Shown: positions 22,501 through 35,521, counted from the first letter of the stretch. The stretch is DNA of 64,000 nucleotides from Oscheius onirici (GCA_932521025.1 OW051473.1:992001-1056000); one strand, 5' to 3'. Program-made: numbers and translations. The notes: generated from the letters alone by a model not told the origin.

Positions 22501-24882
22501 TGTCGACAGTCATAGCACGCGGACGATGTCCCTGCTCTAGAAAAGCCCAAGGGTTTTGGAGTTGTAAGCAGTGCATGTGAAGGACAGACAGAGAGGGACA
22601 CTAACTGCTGCGGGAAGTGTGATTCATAAGAATAAACGGGGAGAACAGAATGTCAATTTCCGTACACTGACCTTTACTTTGAGGGTAAGGCAGATGAGCA
22701 GGCTCGAATCTGTCGTGGATTTCGTCCTGATATCCGTGGGGCTCGTGCTAAAGTTTAGGTTGTTGACATGTGGAAACCCTTTGCAAAAACAAGCGCTGAT
22801 TAAACTAATTTATAACAGTTGGCTTAGAAAAAGATGACTAATCTGAGCGGCTACAAAAGCTACAAACTATAAACTCTTGGCCAAAATTTTAGATTTCTGC
22901 CGAACATGATCAACGTTCCTTATTTCAAAAGTTTATAAACAGTATTTTAATCATGTTTAACTGTCAGTTCTGGTCCCTCTAGTCCGGTGCAGAAAAGAGG
23001 CAAACGTTTCTTATCTTTGCCAATAAACGGCATCATATGTCGTGGCAGCAAAGCAGGGCAAAGATATTCTCAATCACAAGATGTGTCCCGATTCTTTAAC
23101 TCAAAGGGCAGAAAACATCTTAACACCGATTCACGTTCTTACTACGTCCATATTTTGTCGAACATGTTGACCCCTACTGAGGCGTTATCACTGCGGCTCG
23201 TTTTGAGCATAGGCGCCTCTTATGTTTGCCCTCTTCTTCCCAGATTGTCGCCCCTTTTTGGCGCCCTTTCGTATAACTCAAGTCACAAAAACAGTGAACT
23301 TACATAGCCGTTGGTGCTTCCATTCAGGTTCAAAGCATTGAAGGAGGCATTAACAACGTCGTTAGCAACGATGTGGGCTCCCTAAACTGTTCACTGTTTT
23401 TGAGTACTACCAAAACAGACATGATGAGCTGAATGCTTGAAAGCATGAGAGTGGTGAGATGGAGCTCTGTACGAATGCTCGCTGACCACAGAGTGACCGT
23501 CAGTGTCCTCTCCAGCCAGAGCATCATCGATATGCTGAATAGCATGATGGTGATCGTTGTGCTGACCATTATTGTGATGATGGTGGTGGCTGACGTGGCT
23601 AGAAGGCACCGAAGAGTTGTATTGGACTTCGGGAAGGTTCACAACTCCGAAGATCTGAAAAAAGTGGTATGGAATTGTTTTGATAAAGACGTATTAATTC
23701 TACCTTTTTTGTTATATTTTCAAGTCTACCTGATAATAATATCAGTATTTACGTGATCGCACTAATAAAAGCTTTGAGAAGCAGTGAAATTTCGGTGTTT
23801 TGCAAACCCTACACAGTAACTTATGCTGAATGAAAATCTCGAAGCAAAAAATAATGAAAATTTTCAACGTACCGAGTCCATCAAACCGTTGTCACTGGGA
23901 GCATAAGACGGTTCGCGAGGAACAACAACCGGGTGTACCATAGCGTGAGAGACAGCAACGTGGCTAGGTTCGTTTCTGACAGTGGAGACGGAGGTCGCCT
24001 GAAATGTACAGGTTGAAAACAAACACAAAAATAAAAAATCATTTACCATTCCGAATCAGTGTGCAATGTGCAGTGATTTTGTAAAACTGAGATAATCCGA
24101 ATCCATTTTAAGATTGTTTTTAACATTTTTTTAAATGTCAACGGGCACCTTCTTCCAAAAATCCTATGATCAAAACATGTTACGCCGTTTGTTTGCTACC
24201 CGCATGAGTAATAACACATTCCTTTAGCATGATAGATAAATAAACCTACAGGAGATAGAAGCCAGTTTTCCAAAAGAAGTTTACTGTACTTTGCAAATCA
24301 CGCATACATAAATGTATCTTTTGAAATACCCAAGATAGCTGACATGGAAATTACATCAGACACTATATTTGGCTTAGTACAGTTTAGATGAACGGTAGGG
24401 AGCTCACTTGAAGCTAGATACTGTTGCGTCTTGAATACATGGATGTGATGTTTTTGAGTACATTTCTTTTTTTAAAATTAAAAATCCAGAAAAATTTAAA
24501 AACGCTACATTGTCAAAATCATTATATTACCTGCGATCTCGGAGCCTGGCTCGAGTGCTGAGCAGTGGAAGCACGAGTTCTTGGCTCTGGAGGGATGTAG
24601 ACATCCGAAACGGATACAGGAGCCGGAGTGTATCCCGAAGAAACATGGCTAGTGTGAACGGCAGATGACACGTGGCTAGTATGATGAGAACCGGCATGCG
24701 AAGCAGAACGGTGAACCGACTCAGTACGGTGGGGGAAGCTTTCATGTCTCGTCGGCTAAACGTTTATTTTGCTTTATTTTTGTCTAAATTTATACCTCTA
24801 CAACCACGTGAGTGGAAGTTTCCAGCGTCGGAATAGCTCCAAAGATGTCATCCAAGTTGATGTGAGCTGGTTCAGTAGCCAT
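19578..24882 (-). CDS. His/Ser-rich protein with C-terminal P-loop GTPase-like domain
   Basis: Fifteen exons splice with closed phases into 761 residues. Exon boundaries, 5' to 3': 24796-24882, 24531-24755, 23873-23998, 23421-23654, 23304-23381, 22678-22747, 22433-22536, 22335-22391, 22158-22289, 21193-21457, 21071-21153, 20686-20909, 20486-20648, 19817-20050 and 19578-19781. Residues 1-480 are disordered, rich in His, Ser and Thr ([16 protein letters not shown]; a second block [12 protein letters not shown]), with a Glu/Arg/Gln helix ([14 protein letters not shown]) before the catalytic part. The G domain shows a Walker [14 protein letters not shown] near 535, a G3 motif TIIDTPGV near 590, and at the G4 position THTE (about 666) instead of T/NKxD, so nucleotide choice is uncertain. 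The last exon ([17 protein letters not shown]) is helical. I place it among TRAFAC-type GTPase-like ATP/GTP binders without a family name. The His clusters could bind metal. Confidence 0.8.
20066..20261. mobile_element. Tc1/mariner-like MITE
   Basis: The ends TATACTCATGTGCAAAAG and its reverse complement CTTTTGCACATGAGTATA bound a 196-bp stretch. The inverted match extends about 35 bp with a few mismatches and stays recognisable as far as the CTAGTTTTT motif. A TA dinucleotide at each edge fits a TA target-site duplication. Inside are three tandem TTTTTGGGGTAAAA-like units. There is no coding capacity, so it is non-autonomous. It sits in intron 13 of the GTPase-like gene, about 15 bp upstream of the exon 14 acceptor. 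Confidence 0.75.
21665..21736 (-). tRNA. tRNA-Ala (CGC)
   Basis: Read on the minus strand, the acceptor arm GGGGACA/TGTCTCC, the D arm GCTC-GAGC, the anticodon arm CTCCC-TTCGCAT-GGGAG and the T arm TGGGG-TTCGATT-CCCCA all pair, with discriminator A at 21665. The anticodon is CGC, which reads GCG (Ala). The third acceptor pair is G:U, the alanine identity element. It lies inside intron 9 of the GTPase-like gene, in the same orientation, and is transcribed by Pol III from its own A and B boxes. Confidence 0.93.
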
Positions 24883-26459
24883 TACTGAAAAGTAAACTGC
24901 TAAAAATGATCAAAAAGAAGATTGTTTTTGAAGAAAGAATTGTGAAAGAGACGAGATTCCTCATAAATGGCCTATATTCCCATCGAGGGATCGATTGGGC
25001 TGACGATACTGCATGGGAAAATTGTTCGCTGAGACGAACAGGGCAATAAAAATATAAGAAAAAAACTTTCTGAAAGACTGGAACAAATCAATCGGTCCCG
25101 GGACCAGTGCTCTTTATTCGCGAGAGTAGTCGCTCCTTATCAGCGCCTGGCTGCCACGAAGGCGGACTCGACGCCGCGTCGCAAAAGAATGACAACCTCA
25201 GCAAGGGGAAGCGGAAATTTGAAATTTTTATAAAGAACCTCTCTAATGAATGCCGTAATGAGATTTTTTGTGAAAACGGGTTACAAAACGCTTTCAAGTG
25301 CAGCGTTAACACTAGCATGATTAGTATTAAGGTCGCAAAGATCGAAAGATACTTGTAGGAAATTTTAAACGATAATTACTCGGGTATTTGTATTTGTATT
25401 TTATTTTTAATATTTGAAAGTTTGTATTTTCAAGCATCATGTTTGAAAATTAGGGCGTTTTTGAATAGGGAGAATTTTTGAATAGAACTGTATGTCTATA
25501 TCCTGCTAACTTTACACGGACAGTGCTTTTCTAACGCAAAATAACCTCTGGAGAAAGGCTGTGGTCGTTGTATCTTGCCTATAGGCACGGGGTCTTATCA
25601 ATCGACAGATAATCCATATGTTGCACTGAACTTTTTCGAACTTTTAGAAACTGTCAAGAATAAGGTTAGTTATCATTAAAATCTCTGAAAACTAAATTAA
25701 AATCAAAAACACAATTAAATTGAACATATGATGTTAACCTCGCATAATATAAGATCTTTTACAAAGCCCATAAACGGTTAGACGCCAACTGTATGAAATG
25801 ATGACTGGCTAAAACCTGCTACAAGGAAGGCACTGCCCTTATCGGCTTGTAGACTCATAGTCAGCAGTCCGACATTCTTTAATACTGACTACCACAAAAA
25901 TGTTTTTAATCAATAAAAGGACACTACCTCGGGTACATGTGTTGGCTCTTCAAGAAATCTCACCTTTAGACATGTTTGCTAAGCATAAAGTCTGCCCAAT
26001 CTCTGACATTGTATTTTGTATCTCTCGTGTTCAAAGAGGTTTTGCTAAGAAACTTTGAAAGAAGTAGTTTTATTCCTGAATATGGTGTAATGACTTCTAG
26101 CCATTTTACTCCAAGTATGTGGTGGCCCGTTGTCAGCAATTTTTTAAAGTAATGGCCAAGTGGGGCTTTTTTTTACGAAAATCACTTTTTAAAAACTTCA
26201 AACCATTATCCGAGTTAGCTATAACGAGCCAAATAAAACATCCAGAAAACAACAAAAATTTATTCTAGCGGAAAAAACATAATGACACAATAATCAGACA
26301 ACTAAATGGACAAGAATGAGCACCAGAATGCGATAGAAAACCGTTAACTTCCGACCAGTATCCTTATGACAACTTGGAATGGTAAAGAGCAATTGTTAAT
26401 GTTCACGTTAGTTAAAGCCTCGGCTATAATTGAGCTTCGACCCTAACTAACTCCTCTAG
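24883..26459. other. Intergenic, promoter side of the GTPase-like gene
   Basis: No gene is supported here. The only longer reading frame (25107-25358, +) has no protein-like features. The GC-rich stretch at about 25080-25170 stands out from its AT-rich surroundings and could belong to the promoter region. Confidence 0.4.
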
Positions 26460-29400
26460 TCATATGTGCCCGTCTTCGGGATCCTTGTCCGGCTCAGGGC
26501 GGTCCTTCTTCACGTCGCCATTCGGCCCGTGGCCATTTTGTTCGCGCCTCTTAATGCGAGCATGTCTTGTAGTATGTGTTTTTGTCTTTTTTAGGCGACG
26601 GAAGCAGTACTTGATACCCAGTTGGCCACAGTAAATAATCAGCTGGATTATAGAGATCAGGGAGGCTCCAGCAAAGAGAGAGAATTGACCTGAAAACAAG
26701 TGCTTGCAACGGGTTTCCGGCAAGATTTAGGTAAGTTTTCCTACTTTAATCGAGATATCACTGAACCCGAATCGTCGGTAGATTTGGTATACAATTGCAA
26801 ACATGTAAAATATGGATGCATTTGTGTCATCTGTTTATTCCTCCCGTATGGGTAAGTAATCTCATTTCTACTATTTTGCTTTCTACTTTGGTTTAAATGG
26901 GTTAGGTTTTCTTACTTCAAGTTACTGTGTGAACCAGGGTTGGGCGAGCAACCGAACTCAAGAGCGCTTGTGCTCGGCTCGTAGACGAGCAAATAATCGC
27001 AAAATGCTCGTGCTCGTGGAAGAGCAGGGCTAAAAAGCGAGCGAGCACGAGAATATCGTTCTGTTTTTTTTTGTAATAGTACCGGCCATTGTTTGAGTTA
27101 AGAAAATTACATTTTCTGACGGACTCCAAACTTTATCTTACTCCAATAACTATTTTCTCTTTGGTCTTTATCGGTTTTAATCGACCAACAAACGTCTGCT
27201 CGCGCTCGTGTTCGCTCGTCTGGAAATCTGGATGTGCCTGCTCGCTCGTGCTCGCCCGAAAATAAGCTGCTCGCCCAACTCTGGTGTAAACGGAAAAAGT
27301 TTCATTCGTTTTCTTAGAGTAAAAAACATCTGTAACATCAGCTACGATTTTTCTTTGCACAGATTTTGGCCATAGAAAATTAGCTAGAGAAGCAAACTTT
27401 TTTGATGTATTTCACATCAAAACTTACCTCCAATTTGAGCAATGACTGACTGAAGTGGCATAGCTATCACATGTTTGATCATAATGAAGTCGAGCACAGT
27501 AAAGTATATCTGAAACAAAGAGTGTTTTGACTCAATGTCAGATTTACTTCGAGAACAATTGTAGAATGCAGTTCGTCCCATTCCGATTCATTGGCGACAA
27601 AATATCGAGCCTGAAAACTTTGATGAACTGAACCAACAAAGACAAAATGCGACAGTCGGCTGTTTTCGATAGATTGAATAGATTGAGAAGTTTGGATTGG
27701 AAGAGATCACACAGTGTGTTCAGTTTGCTACAAGTGCCAAACACTTACCAAGGGTGAACTATTGTCTTCGTTTTTCTGTAAAAATTGGACGGGTTTAAGA
27801 CGGAAAAGAAACATGATGAAACAAATTTTAACTTTTAGGCATTCTATCTAAAACGTAAAAGAAAAACTTAGGGAATCTTCTAAAAATTTATGCAACAAGT
27901 TTTGCAATGACCTTCCAGAGTTAAAGCAGAAGCAAAGTCTTTGTCTCCCAATAGTGATTTGTCCAAACTTGTTACTACTAACTCCTTTACCCTTTATTGT
28001 GCGCACAAATCCTTCTGTTTTGATTGCCAATTAAAGCTTCCGACAGACAAACACACATTTGACAGAATAAACTAGCCTAAAAAATTTGAAGTGCATACGG
28101 TTTTCATTGTTTTGTGGAACTTTCCTCACTGATTTCGATTATTTGGCTAAGAAAAACACAACAATCTATATGTACAAAAAAGCAAACTTACCGTTTGACT
28201 TGGGAAGGTTGCGTAACTGACAGATTTGGCGTAATGCCAATAGGAGCAGGGTGCTTTGCATTTGGCCTTGCACGACTGAAAAAAAAAGTGTTTAAAAGCA
28301 ATCCATAAGGTGTACCTCGGACAAAGATTCGTCGTCGTTCAAAAAATCCAAATGTGCTGCGAAGCAATGATAAAACTGTTTCGTTGTACAGATATCCGGC
28401 TTTCTTGGCCTGCTTGCAGCTGCCAGGGAACAGTTGCAAATGTCTTCAGCTTCTTTCGTCAGACAGTCCTAAATAGTTCTTTAGTGTAGAATCTTTTGAA
28501 AAATACCTCAAAACACCAAACGCGACTGTAAGAACCATCCGGATCAAGCTCACATTCGTAGCGAGGAGGATCGTTCATAAATTCGTACCTCGTAGCCGTC
28601 AGTGGAATAATTGCATGAACACCTGAAATTTGATTTTTGGACTTTCTTCTAACGTGGGTGGGTCAGAAATGAGAAAGAACACGTGACAAAAATGACCAAG
28701 AATAGTTTTCTGATTGTCCGTTATGTGAGTCATAATGAATCAATGGCCCTGCGTTGCTAAGAATAGATACACATACTACGAAGAAATCATATCCCAAGGT
28801 AAGTAATACTTAAAAGTCTCCAAATAGGTCGTATATTTTTGAGTATCTTCAAGCAATCAAATCCTGTTTTTAAGATTAAACTGTGCTAAGACTTATGCTT
28901 TTCTAGCTGGACTTAATTTAACCACTAAAGCAGCATTCAAATACTAGTTTATTTTCCTTATCTTTTAGTGATGACCTTTTGCAACAAGCTACGCAGCTTC
29001 TAGTCAACTTGATAGGCCAACTTTAAACATCTGTGTGTTGTTTAAATTTGTTTTTGAACATTATAAACAAGCAAAAAAGTTCTTTTAGGCTCGAGAAATA
29101 GGAAAAAAAATCGAACATAACATGTATGTTTTGTTTTACTGTAAGGCCTATCATTAGCAATTCATCTTCAACGCCGAAAAAATAGTTATCACCAAATGTC
29201 AGTTTGCCGTTCCTTGAACAGTTCTTTGACCAACAGAAATCTCCAAAAATTTACCTGCTGGAATAAAAGTCAAATCATTGTCAATTCCTTTTCCTCTAGT
29301 CGCTAACTTGAGAGCGATTCCATCGTTGAGCATTTGATTCGAACCCGCATGGTATAGCTGCTTTGGCAAGCTGATGACGACCCGTTCTCCGTATCCGAAT

Positions 29401-32400
29401 CCGCTCGTGGTCTGCAAAAAGAAAATTTCGTCATTTTTTGAAACATTGTCATGGAGCCAGGAAGCCACTATCAACCTTGAAGTCAAATTTATGACTCCAT
29501 TCTCAATTGATGGCTCCAAATCAGTTGTCGTAAAACGCAACACATGATCACAGGGTAAAGGTTCAACTTCGGTTAGTTTTTATGTTTGCATATTCGAAAA
29601 TGCATCACAAAATTCCCAAAAAGATATGTTAGAGCAGAAATTTAACAGATTATATTTTCCACTTATTAAAATATAGGAACTATCGAAACAGGTTCGTCCT
29701 GGTTGTAAACTCTGCTCACTCCCACAGTCTTATCAACTGTAGCAGTAGCCAGCAGAAAAAGGCCTTCTTTCGCGATTGTTATTCAGTGTGCTGCCCTCTA
29801 CGACATTTGTCAGATGAAGCTCTATCAGCTGCTCCTCCCTCTTCTACTCTGCTTTCTTCTAATTTCGGACTTGGATGCTAAGCCTCTATCAAGCAGAGGA
29901 AAACTTGTGAAAGCAAGAAAACATAAAGGTGTAGCTAAGTTTTTGAAAAGGTTTATGTAACCCAGATGGTATGATATCCTTTCAAACATAGAGGTTAAAA
30001 ATTAATTATTTCATATACGCATTGTTAAAAATGTGTATTCTTGAAATTGTACAAAGTTATCGGAACTTTGTAACGTCGGTATTAACAAATGGATCTTTGA
30101 TAAAAGTCTTAATGCAAACGGCACCAGCAATTTTGGAAAGAAGATTTTAAAGTTTAATGTTCCCCAAGAAAGTTCTCAGAAAATTATCACAACTGATTTT
30201 ACACAAGAATTTTTCAGATCACCTCAGCCCCAAAGAAGTACGTCACGCATTCCATCACAAAAAGCACACTCATCATCACCGGCGCCATTTGTACATTAGA
30301 GGCGTGCGAGTCCGTAGAGCCTTTGACAGAATCACCCCACAAGGTTTTGCTATTTGGTGATAAGACAATTTTTCATGGTGGTCTTTTTTTGTATTTACTT
30401 CCGTTTTCTGCATAAGAATCCACATTCTGGCACTTTCTGACGCCTTGGCTCTAATAAAACTGTCAAATCTGTCACTGATAAATCAAGCGGAAGAGGTAAA
30501 CAAAGAAGCCTAAAGCTATCAAGCGTCGTCATTTGCACTTCCACACGTGGGTGGAACACACATTTTGAAGCAATCTCAGTGCTGAATGTTCTGCCCAGTC
30601 TTGAGATCCGACTGCATATCGTTACAAGGCCCCAGTTCAATCCTACTTGAGCAAAAATTGTAATTAACTTTCTTATTAAATACTTTTCAAACCCTCCCGT
30701 TTCTTATACAATGCCGTCGGAAAATCAAAGCTATCTCAAGCAGTCACTGAGATATGAAGGTTTCAAAACGCCCACTCTTGGTAAAAATAGACTAACTGGG
30801 GACAACTTAAACTTTTGAACCACAAAAACATATAACCTGGTGTCGTGCACTGGAGTGAGGCCTATAAAACTGGGAGCAGGGTATAGAGAACCCGGTACTC
30901 TGCTATATGACAGAGTTATGGTCCAATTACATGAAAAAATACCAAAATTTCCATCAGTAAATCGACCCGTAAAACCAGATATTTCAATCAAATTGGCTGA
31001 TACTTTGGGGTAATATCGGCCTTATGTAGGGCTAATGAGCCGGAAAATCAGACCTAAACGATCTATCCACGCGACGCTAGACCCGAGTGGCAACTAATTA
31101 GTGGCCACCCCTGTATGCTCACTTCAAGTTTAAACGGAGTTTATCAAATCCTGGTGCTATACAGTAAGAACCTTTAAACTCCACAAACAGGAAGAGGTTT
31201 TTGAACTCTTAGTTACCGAAATCCAAAATATCGTTTTCCGTGAAAAAACGTTATAAAATTAGAGCGGTCATATAGTTAATCTTTCAGTTTTTTCGAAGGT
31301 ATCAGGGAAAATAATCCCGAGAAATTTATATCAGACCACACTGTCTGAAAGGAAGCAATCTTTTGCTGGATTCCTAGTAATATTGATCAAATCAGAGCAT
31401 GAAATTGCTATAAACTTAGTTTTTTAGACAGTAAAAGAATTTTGGAAAGTTTTTCGTACACGTCACAAATTTTGAAACATATCAAGTGACGTTTTTACCA
31501 TTAACTTAATGGATGCACATACTTACTTGATCTGCTCCATTAATTCTGAAACATTTCCCTGCTGAAGTCATGATTTCCGTCAAGTTCTCGCATCTTTCAG
31601 GCTCCTTGAAGAAGGCATTGCAGCCTAATGAAGCCTAAACATGTAAATCTGTACACTACACGAAAAACGAACCTCTTTCAAGAACTGTGTGTAGGACATG
31701 TTTCCAACTTTTTCTAACAAGAGCTCCAGCTCATAATCGTACTGATCCACATTGTCTATAGTTTCCTGATACGTACGAAATTGAAAGGAATGTATGACTG
31801 GCGACGGGAAAGAAAGTTCCAAATATTGAGCAAGTCCCGCAGAGACGTTCCAATGTTCGAGGTAGGATCTGTTGAAGCGATTGAAAGGGCAAATCACAAT
31901 GTCAGGAAGAGAGAGACTTGCTGAATATATGTTATTTTACACAAAAAAAGAAACTACGCGATTCTTGGATGAAATAGGAGACGACAACACGCCTCAGTGT
32001 ATATTCCAGAATAATTTGCCATGTTCCGTAAAAAGAAAAACATAGAGCAAGGACCAGAATAGTTATCCAGACCGCTCGACGACATTTTGTAGTGGTCAGA
32101 ATGTCGCGGAGGCCGTGAAGGGTGGTATTGTCCTGAAAATTGGTGTTTGAGATACATTCTCCCGAACTCACTCTAAGCATGACCATAGCCTCGTCATCTT
32201 TGTCGTCGTCGGTGAAGACTTCGCTGTCCCGCAGCGACCCACTGAATTAGTTAATTTAAAACAAGTAAATGTTTGGAAAAGGGGAACATTTTGTGTGAAT
32301 TTTGGGAAATTTAAAGCTAACTCAAACGTGTAACGAACAAATCTACAAGGTTTACCTGTCGTCGTCGTACCGCTTTTCTCTGGAAAATTATTGATAATTT

Positions 32401-33948
32401 GAAGGCAGTTGCTAAAATTTAACACATACTATTCCTAGTATTACTAGTCCTTGTCGCCTACTTCATGGCCAAAGATAATTTCTTTACACTCTGGAGATTT
32501 GTCATCAAAAATTCCAACATCATTTAACATGATCGTTTTGGTTCCAGATGAGTGGGTACCTAGGGTTGTAGGAAATGTTAAATATTTTTATTTATCTGTT
32601 TTCCATTTGGGGAAAGTAGTGCTACTACGAAGTTATTTTTCAGTTAAACGTTGAATTTCATAATGCAAAAGCTAAAAGTTTGATCCTTAAAACTCTTTCA
32701 ATACTGATCAGCTGTTCAAGTACACCTGTTAAACATTTTCCGTCTTCTGTTCGTCTACTTTTGCTACATGAGAGCACTTACGAAAAATGATCCCGTTGGA
32801 CAGTTGGTCAAACTCGTGGAAACATGTGTACTTGCCTGAATCGTCTGAAAGGTACACCGAGTCGACGGGCGATTTTTGAAGGAGCCGTTCGGTCCATATT
32901 GAAGAGGAAATTGACGAAAAACGGGTGCCGAGTATAATTTTTTGTCTCTGGGGAATATCATTTACGGCTCATTGTTGTTCCGCCTAGTTTGATGTAATGA
33001 ACGATGAGGATCAGTAATGAGCAGGAGGTAATTAAAAACGGTGAAATTGGGGATCGTGGAGAACAAAAAATGTTGCCGTTTGTTAAAAGAAAAAAATTAT
33101 AAGTAAAAGCTAAAAACACGAGACTACTATGAAAACCGGAGGGTTTTTCTGCACTGAAAGGCTAATTGTCGCGTTTTGTGGGCATCCATAAGTGGATAGC
33201 AGGAAGAGCTTAATCAGATTTGACACTGGACGATTAAGTTTTCTTTCAAAAAAGGTCAAGTAGCAAGTGTTTTTCGGGCCTTAGCTATCGTGAGAAAGTA
33301 TAAAATTTACCATGCACCTTATTAAATAGGGGCGAAAAACTGAATTTCTTAACTTTTTAAATTTTTGATAACTAATTTCTTTGTTTGAACATGTTATCAC
33401 ATATCATATGCTCTGTTATTGCTCAACTGTTGGCATTTAACTTTTTTGAGTCTATAAAATTTTTATGTCTTGTTTCTTAACTTTCTTCAAAAACTGAATC
33501 ATTCACCCTTTTAGCAAAAAAACTTCACAGTTGTGAACAAATTTACGGCCAAGATTATTTTAAAATCGCTGAGTTATAACAAAACTATTTTTATAAGAAA
33601 TTTTCCTCGAAAACATCAAAACAGTTTCTACCTGCTTCTCGAAGACCATCTCCTTGAGAGCCTCGATCTCAGTTTTCTGTTCTCTTCCTTGATCGTCTGC
33701 CATTCTTTCTGCATCCGCCTTTCCTTCTTCTCCAAAGCTTGTTCGCTAAAACTGCTTAGTATGAAATCACAGCTTTTGACTCACTTTTCATGGAATCCAG
33801 CCTTTTCCGCTTTGTTGTTAGAAAACATCAGCGGTTCCTCCACTTCGAAGTGCACTCCTCGTTTGGACTTCTCTGCAGCAGAGGTCATAATTAAAGAATA
33901 GTCATCGGAGAGGCTCATATTCAAATAGGTGTGGCGACCAGGAGCCAT
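26460..33948 (-). CDS. DEG/ENaC (degenerin-type) sodium channel subunit
   Basis: A likely start is MAPGRHTYLNMSLSDD at 33948. Charged cytoplasmic exons follow near 33600-33948, 32800-32970 (frame uncertain) and 32180-32390. Next are the conserved TTLHGLRDI gating motif and TM1 (WITILVLALCFSFYG) near 32000-32130. The extracellular domain includes ICPFNRFNRSYLEHW, CFRINGAD, IALKLATRGKGIDND, FIPAGVHAIIPLTATRYEF, CLTKEAEDICNCS, the C..C.APCSYWHYAKSVSYA cysteine module and FPSQT. TM2 is GQFSLFAGASLISIIQL, with the GAS selectivity filter, near 26640-26690. The protein ends with a basic tail at 26460. Such subunits assemble as trimeric amiloride-sensitive cation channels in neurons or muscle. A 2.1-kb intron (29412-31504) hosts a gene on the other strand. 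The 5' exon phases do not all close, so the N-terminus is provisional. Confidence 0.83.
26935..27283. mobile_element. hAT-like MITE in a DEG/ENaC intron
   Basis: Sixteen-base terminal inverted repeats match at 15 of 16 positions (CAGGGTTGGGCGAGCA at the left; the right end reads CAGAGTTGGGCGAGCA on the opposite strand). They are flanked by near-identical 8-bp direct repeats, GTGTGAAC at 26927-26934 and GTGTAAAC at 27284-27291. Eight-base target duplication and CAGGG ends are hAT hallmarks. The 349-bp interior is built of CTCG-rich subrepeats reaching far in from both ends and has no transposase. Confidence 0.82.
29729..29735 (-). promoter_or_regulatory. GATA-type site upstream of the nested gene
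   Basis: CTTATCA (TGATAAG on the minus strand) lies about 80 bp upstream of the nested peptide gene's ATG. TGATAAG is the known binding site of nematode gut GATA factors, so intestinal expression is a possible inference. Confidence 0.35.
29814..30360 (+). CDS. Small secreted His/Arg-rich protein, nested gene
   Basis: Exons 29814-29928 and 30218-30360 join in frame to 85 residues. The N-terminus MKLYQLLLPLLLCFLLISD is a strong signal peptide ending near DLDA-KP. The mature part is very basic, with HHKKHTHHHRRH, RGVRVRRAFDR and a C-terminal ITPQGFAIW. Pairs of basic residues could be prohormone-convertase sites, so it may be a neuropeptide-like or antimicrobial-type peptide; neither is proven. 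It lies inside the 2.1-kb intron of the DEG/ENaC gene on the opposite strand, with its own upstream region (29560-29813) holding a GATA-type site. Confidence 0.7.
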
Positions 33949-35521
33949 CGCCAATGTGGGAACAGAGTTAATTATGTTTACTCCATTTTCGAGAGGGCAA
34001 TAATAGCGCCCTGACGAGCTTTTTTCAACAAGGACATGACGAAATCGGATTCACTTTTGAGAAGGTCAGAAAGTGATCTTGCAAAACAAACATGTTAAAA
34101 ATCAACCACACTTGACCCCAAAAAACTGGTAGTCCCAAAACCCACTAGCGGTCCGCATACGTTTTTGGTTTAGTTTATATTTTTTAGAGAGTCGCTAAGC
34201 CAAATATTTACTGGAAATTTATGGATCAAAAGTATGTTTTCAGAGAAAACGTTAAGCCATAATATTTCCCCTCAATACAAAATCAAAAGTTTTTTGAATG
34301 GTTACCAAATCAAAGCGATGAAAAAGGTTTTAGTCTGGTTCGGCTTTCACTGGTACAGACGTAAAACCTAGACTAAACTATTGAGTTTTTACTAAAGTTA
34401 CTTCCTTGACTGCGCTAATGAAACCAATCGTTTACCTCCAATTTTTGCAATAGGAATTCTCGGCAAACCTGAAGACATGGTCGAAAGAACAAAGAGTCTC
34501 TTTTCGAAATGGCTTCTCTGCCTCCCGAACCCAAAGTTATTACGCTAACTAATTGCTTGTTCTAGCGACAAAAAGGGAACGAGCCAGCTCCGTCATCATA
34601 TCCAGTCGAACATCGCGAACAATTCAAGCATAAAGTTCTATTTTAAAACAAGGTATTTCTGATCAGTGAGCCTTTCTGTTAGGGAAAGAAAAATGACTCA
34701 GTTAACACAGGTGTTAATTGCAACAAAAGTGCAAAGGAACGGCCATCGTTTGACAAGCTATGACAGCTTGTGGTCCACGGAGTCGTCAAAATCTTGACAA
34801 CGGGAACAATTTTGTCGAGGTGAGATGAACGGTCAGTTTTTCCAAAAAATTACAATATTTACCCATGGCCACCGGAAACGGAATAAATGTGCGAACGCGG
34901 TCTCAAATTGTTAAAGTTTGAGAAACGGAGACGAGTCTCATGAAATTCGAGCTGACTGTCCTATCCTCTGCTGGAGAAAGAAACTTTAGGCGGGCTCTTG
35001 GATGTAATAGGGATTGCTGACCCGAGAATCCAAGTTTGAAAAAGATCAAAAGCCAGCTGTTCGAGTGCGAGATATCACGGCGACCAATTAGTCGCCACTG
35101 AGATGACAGCTAGAGAGCAACACGTTTTTTGAAACTTCAATAAATCAAGGAATACAGAAAAGATTTCACTCGGTGGCTTGAGTGGTCCCCTTTTAGATTA
35201 GGGTCTTAAGAAGCTTAACTTTTGTAAAGTTCAAGTTTAACGGAACGATAAATTTATAACTACTAAAACGTGAAAAACGTCGGAAAGCTATTGTATTTCG
35301 GGAATATATATCTAGAGAAGTTTCTTAATCTACTACTGTTTTTGGTATCTACAGTAGAAAGATCGCTAATACCAGGATAACCTCTCATACGAGGGCGCTA
35401 AAATCAGCAATTTAGTAAAACCAGGTTTATTGAAAGCTTAGAAGTTAAAGTAAACGTATCATTTCCCCAGCCAGTGGCCTCTGTCCACTTGTAAATCGCC
35501 GCAACACTAACAAAGAGGCCA
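33949..35521. other. Intergenic
   Basis: I see no gene, RNA or element here. Short AT-rich reading frames occur on both strands without protein-like features. Confidence 0.4.

Noticed and set aside
32820-32840. A GCAAGT donor after CAG that could indicate a GC-AG intron near the DEG/ENaC 5' end.
   Set aside because: Using it does not bring the next exon into frame, so I left the 5' structure open.
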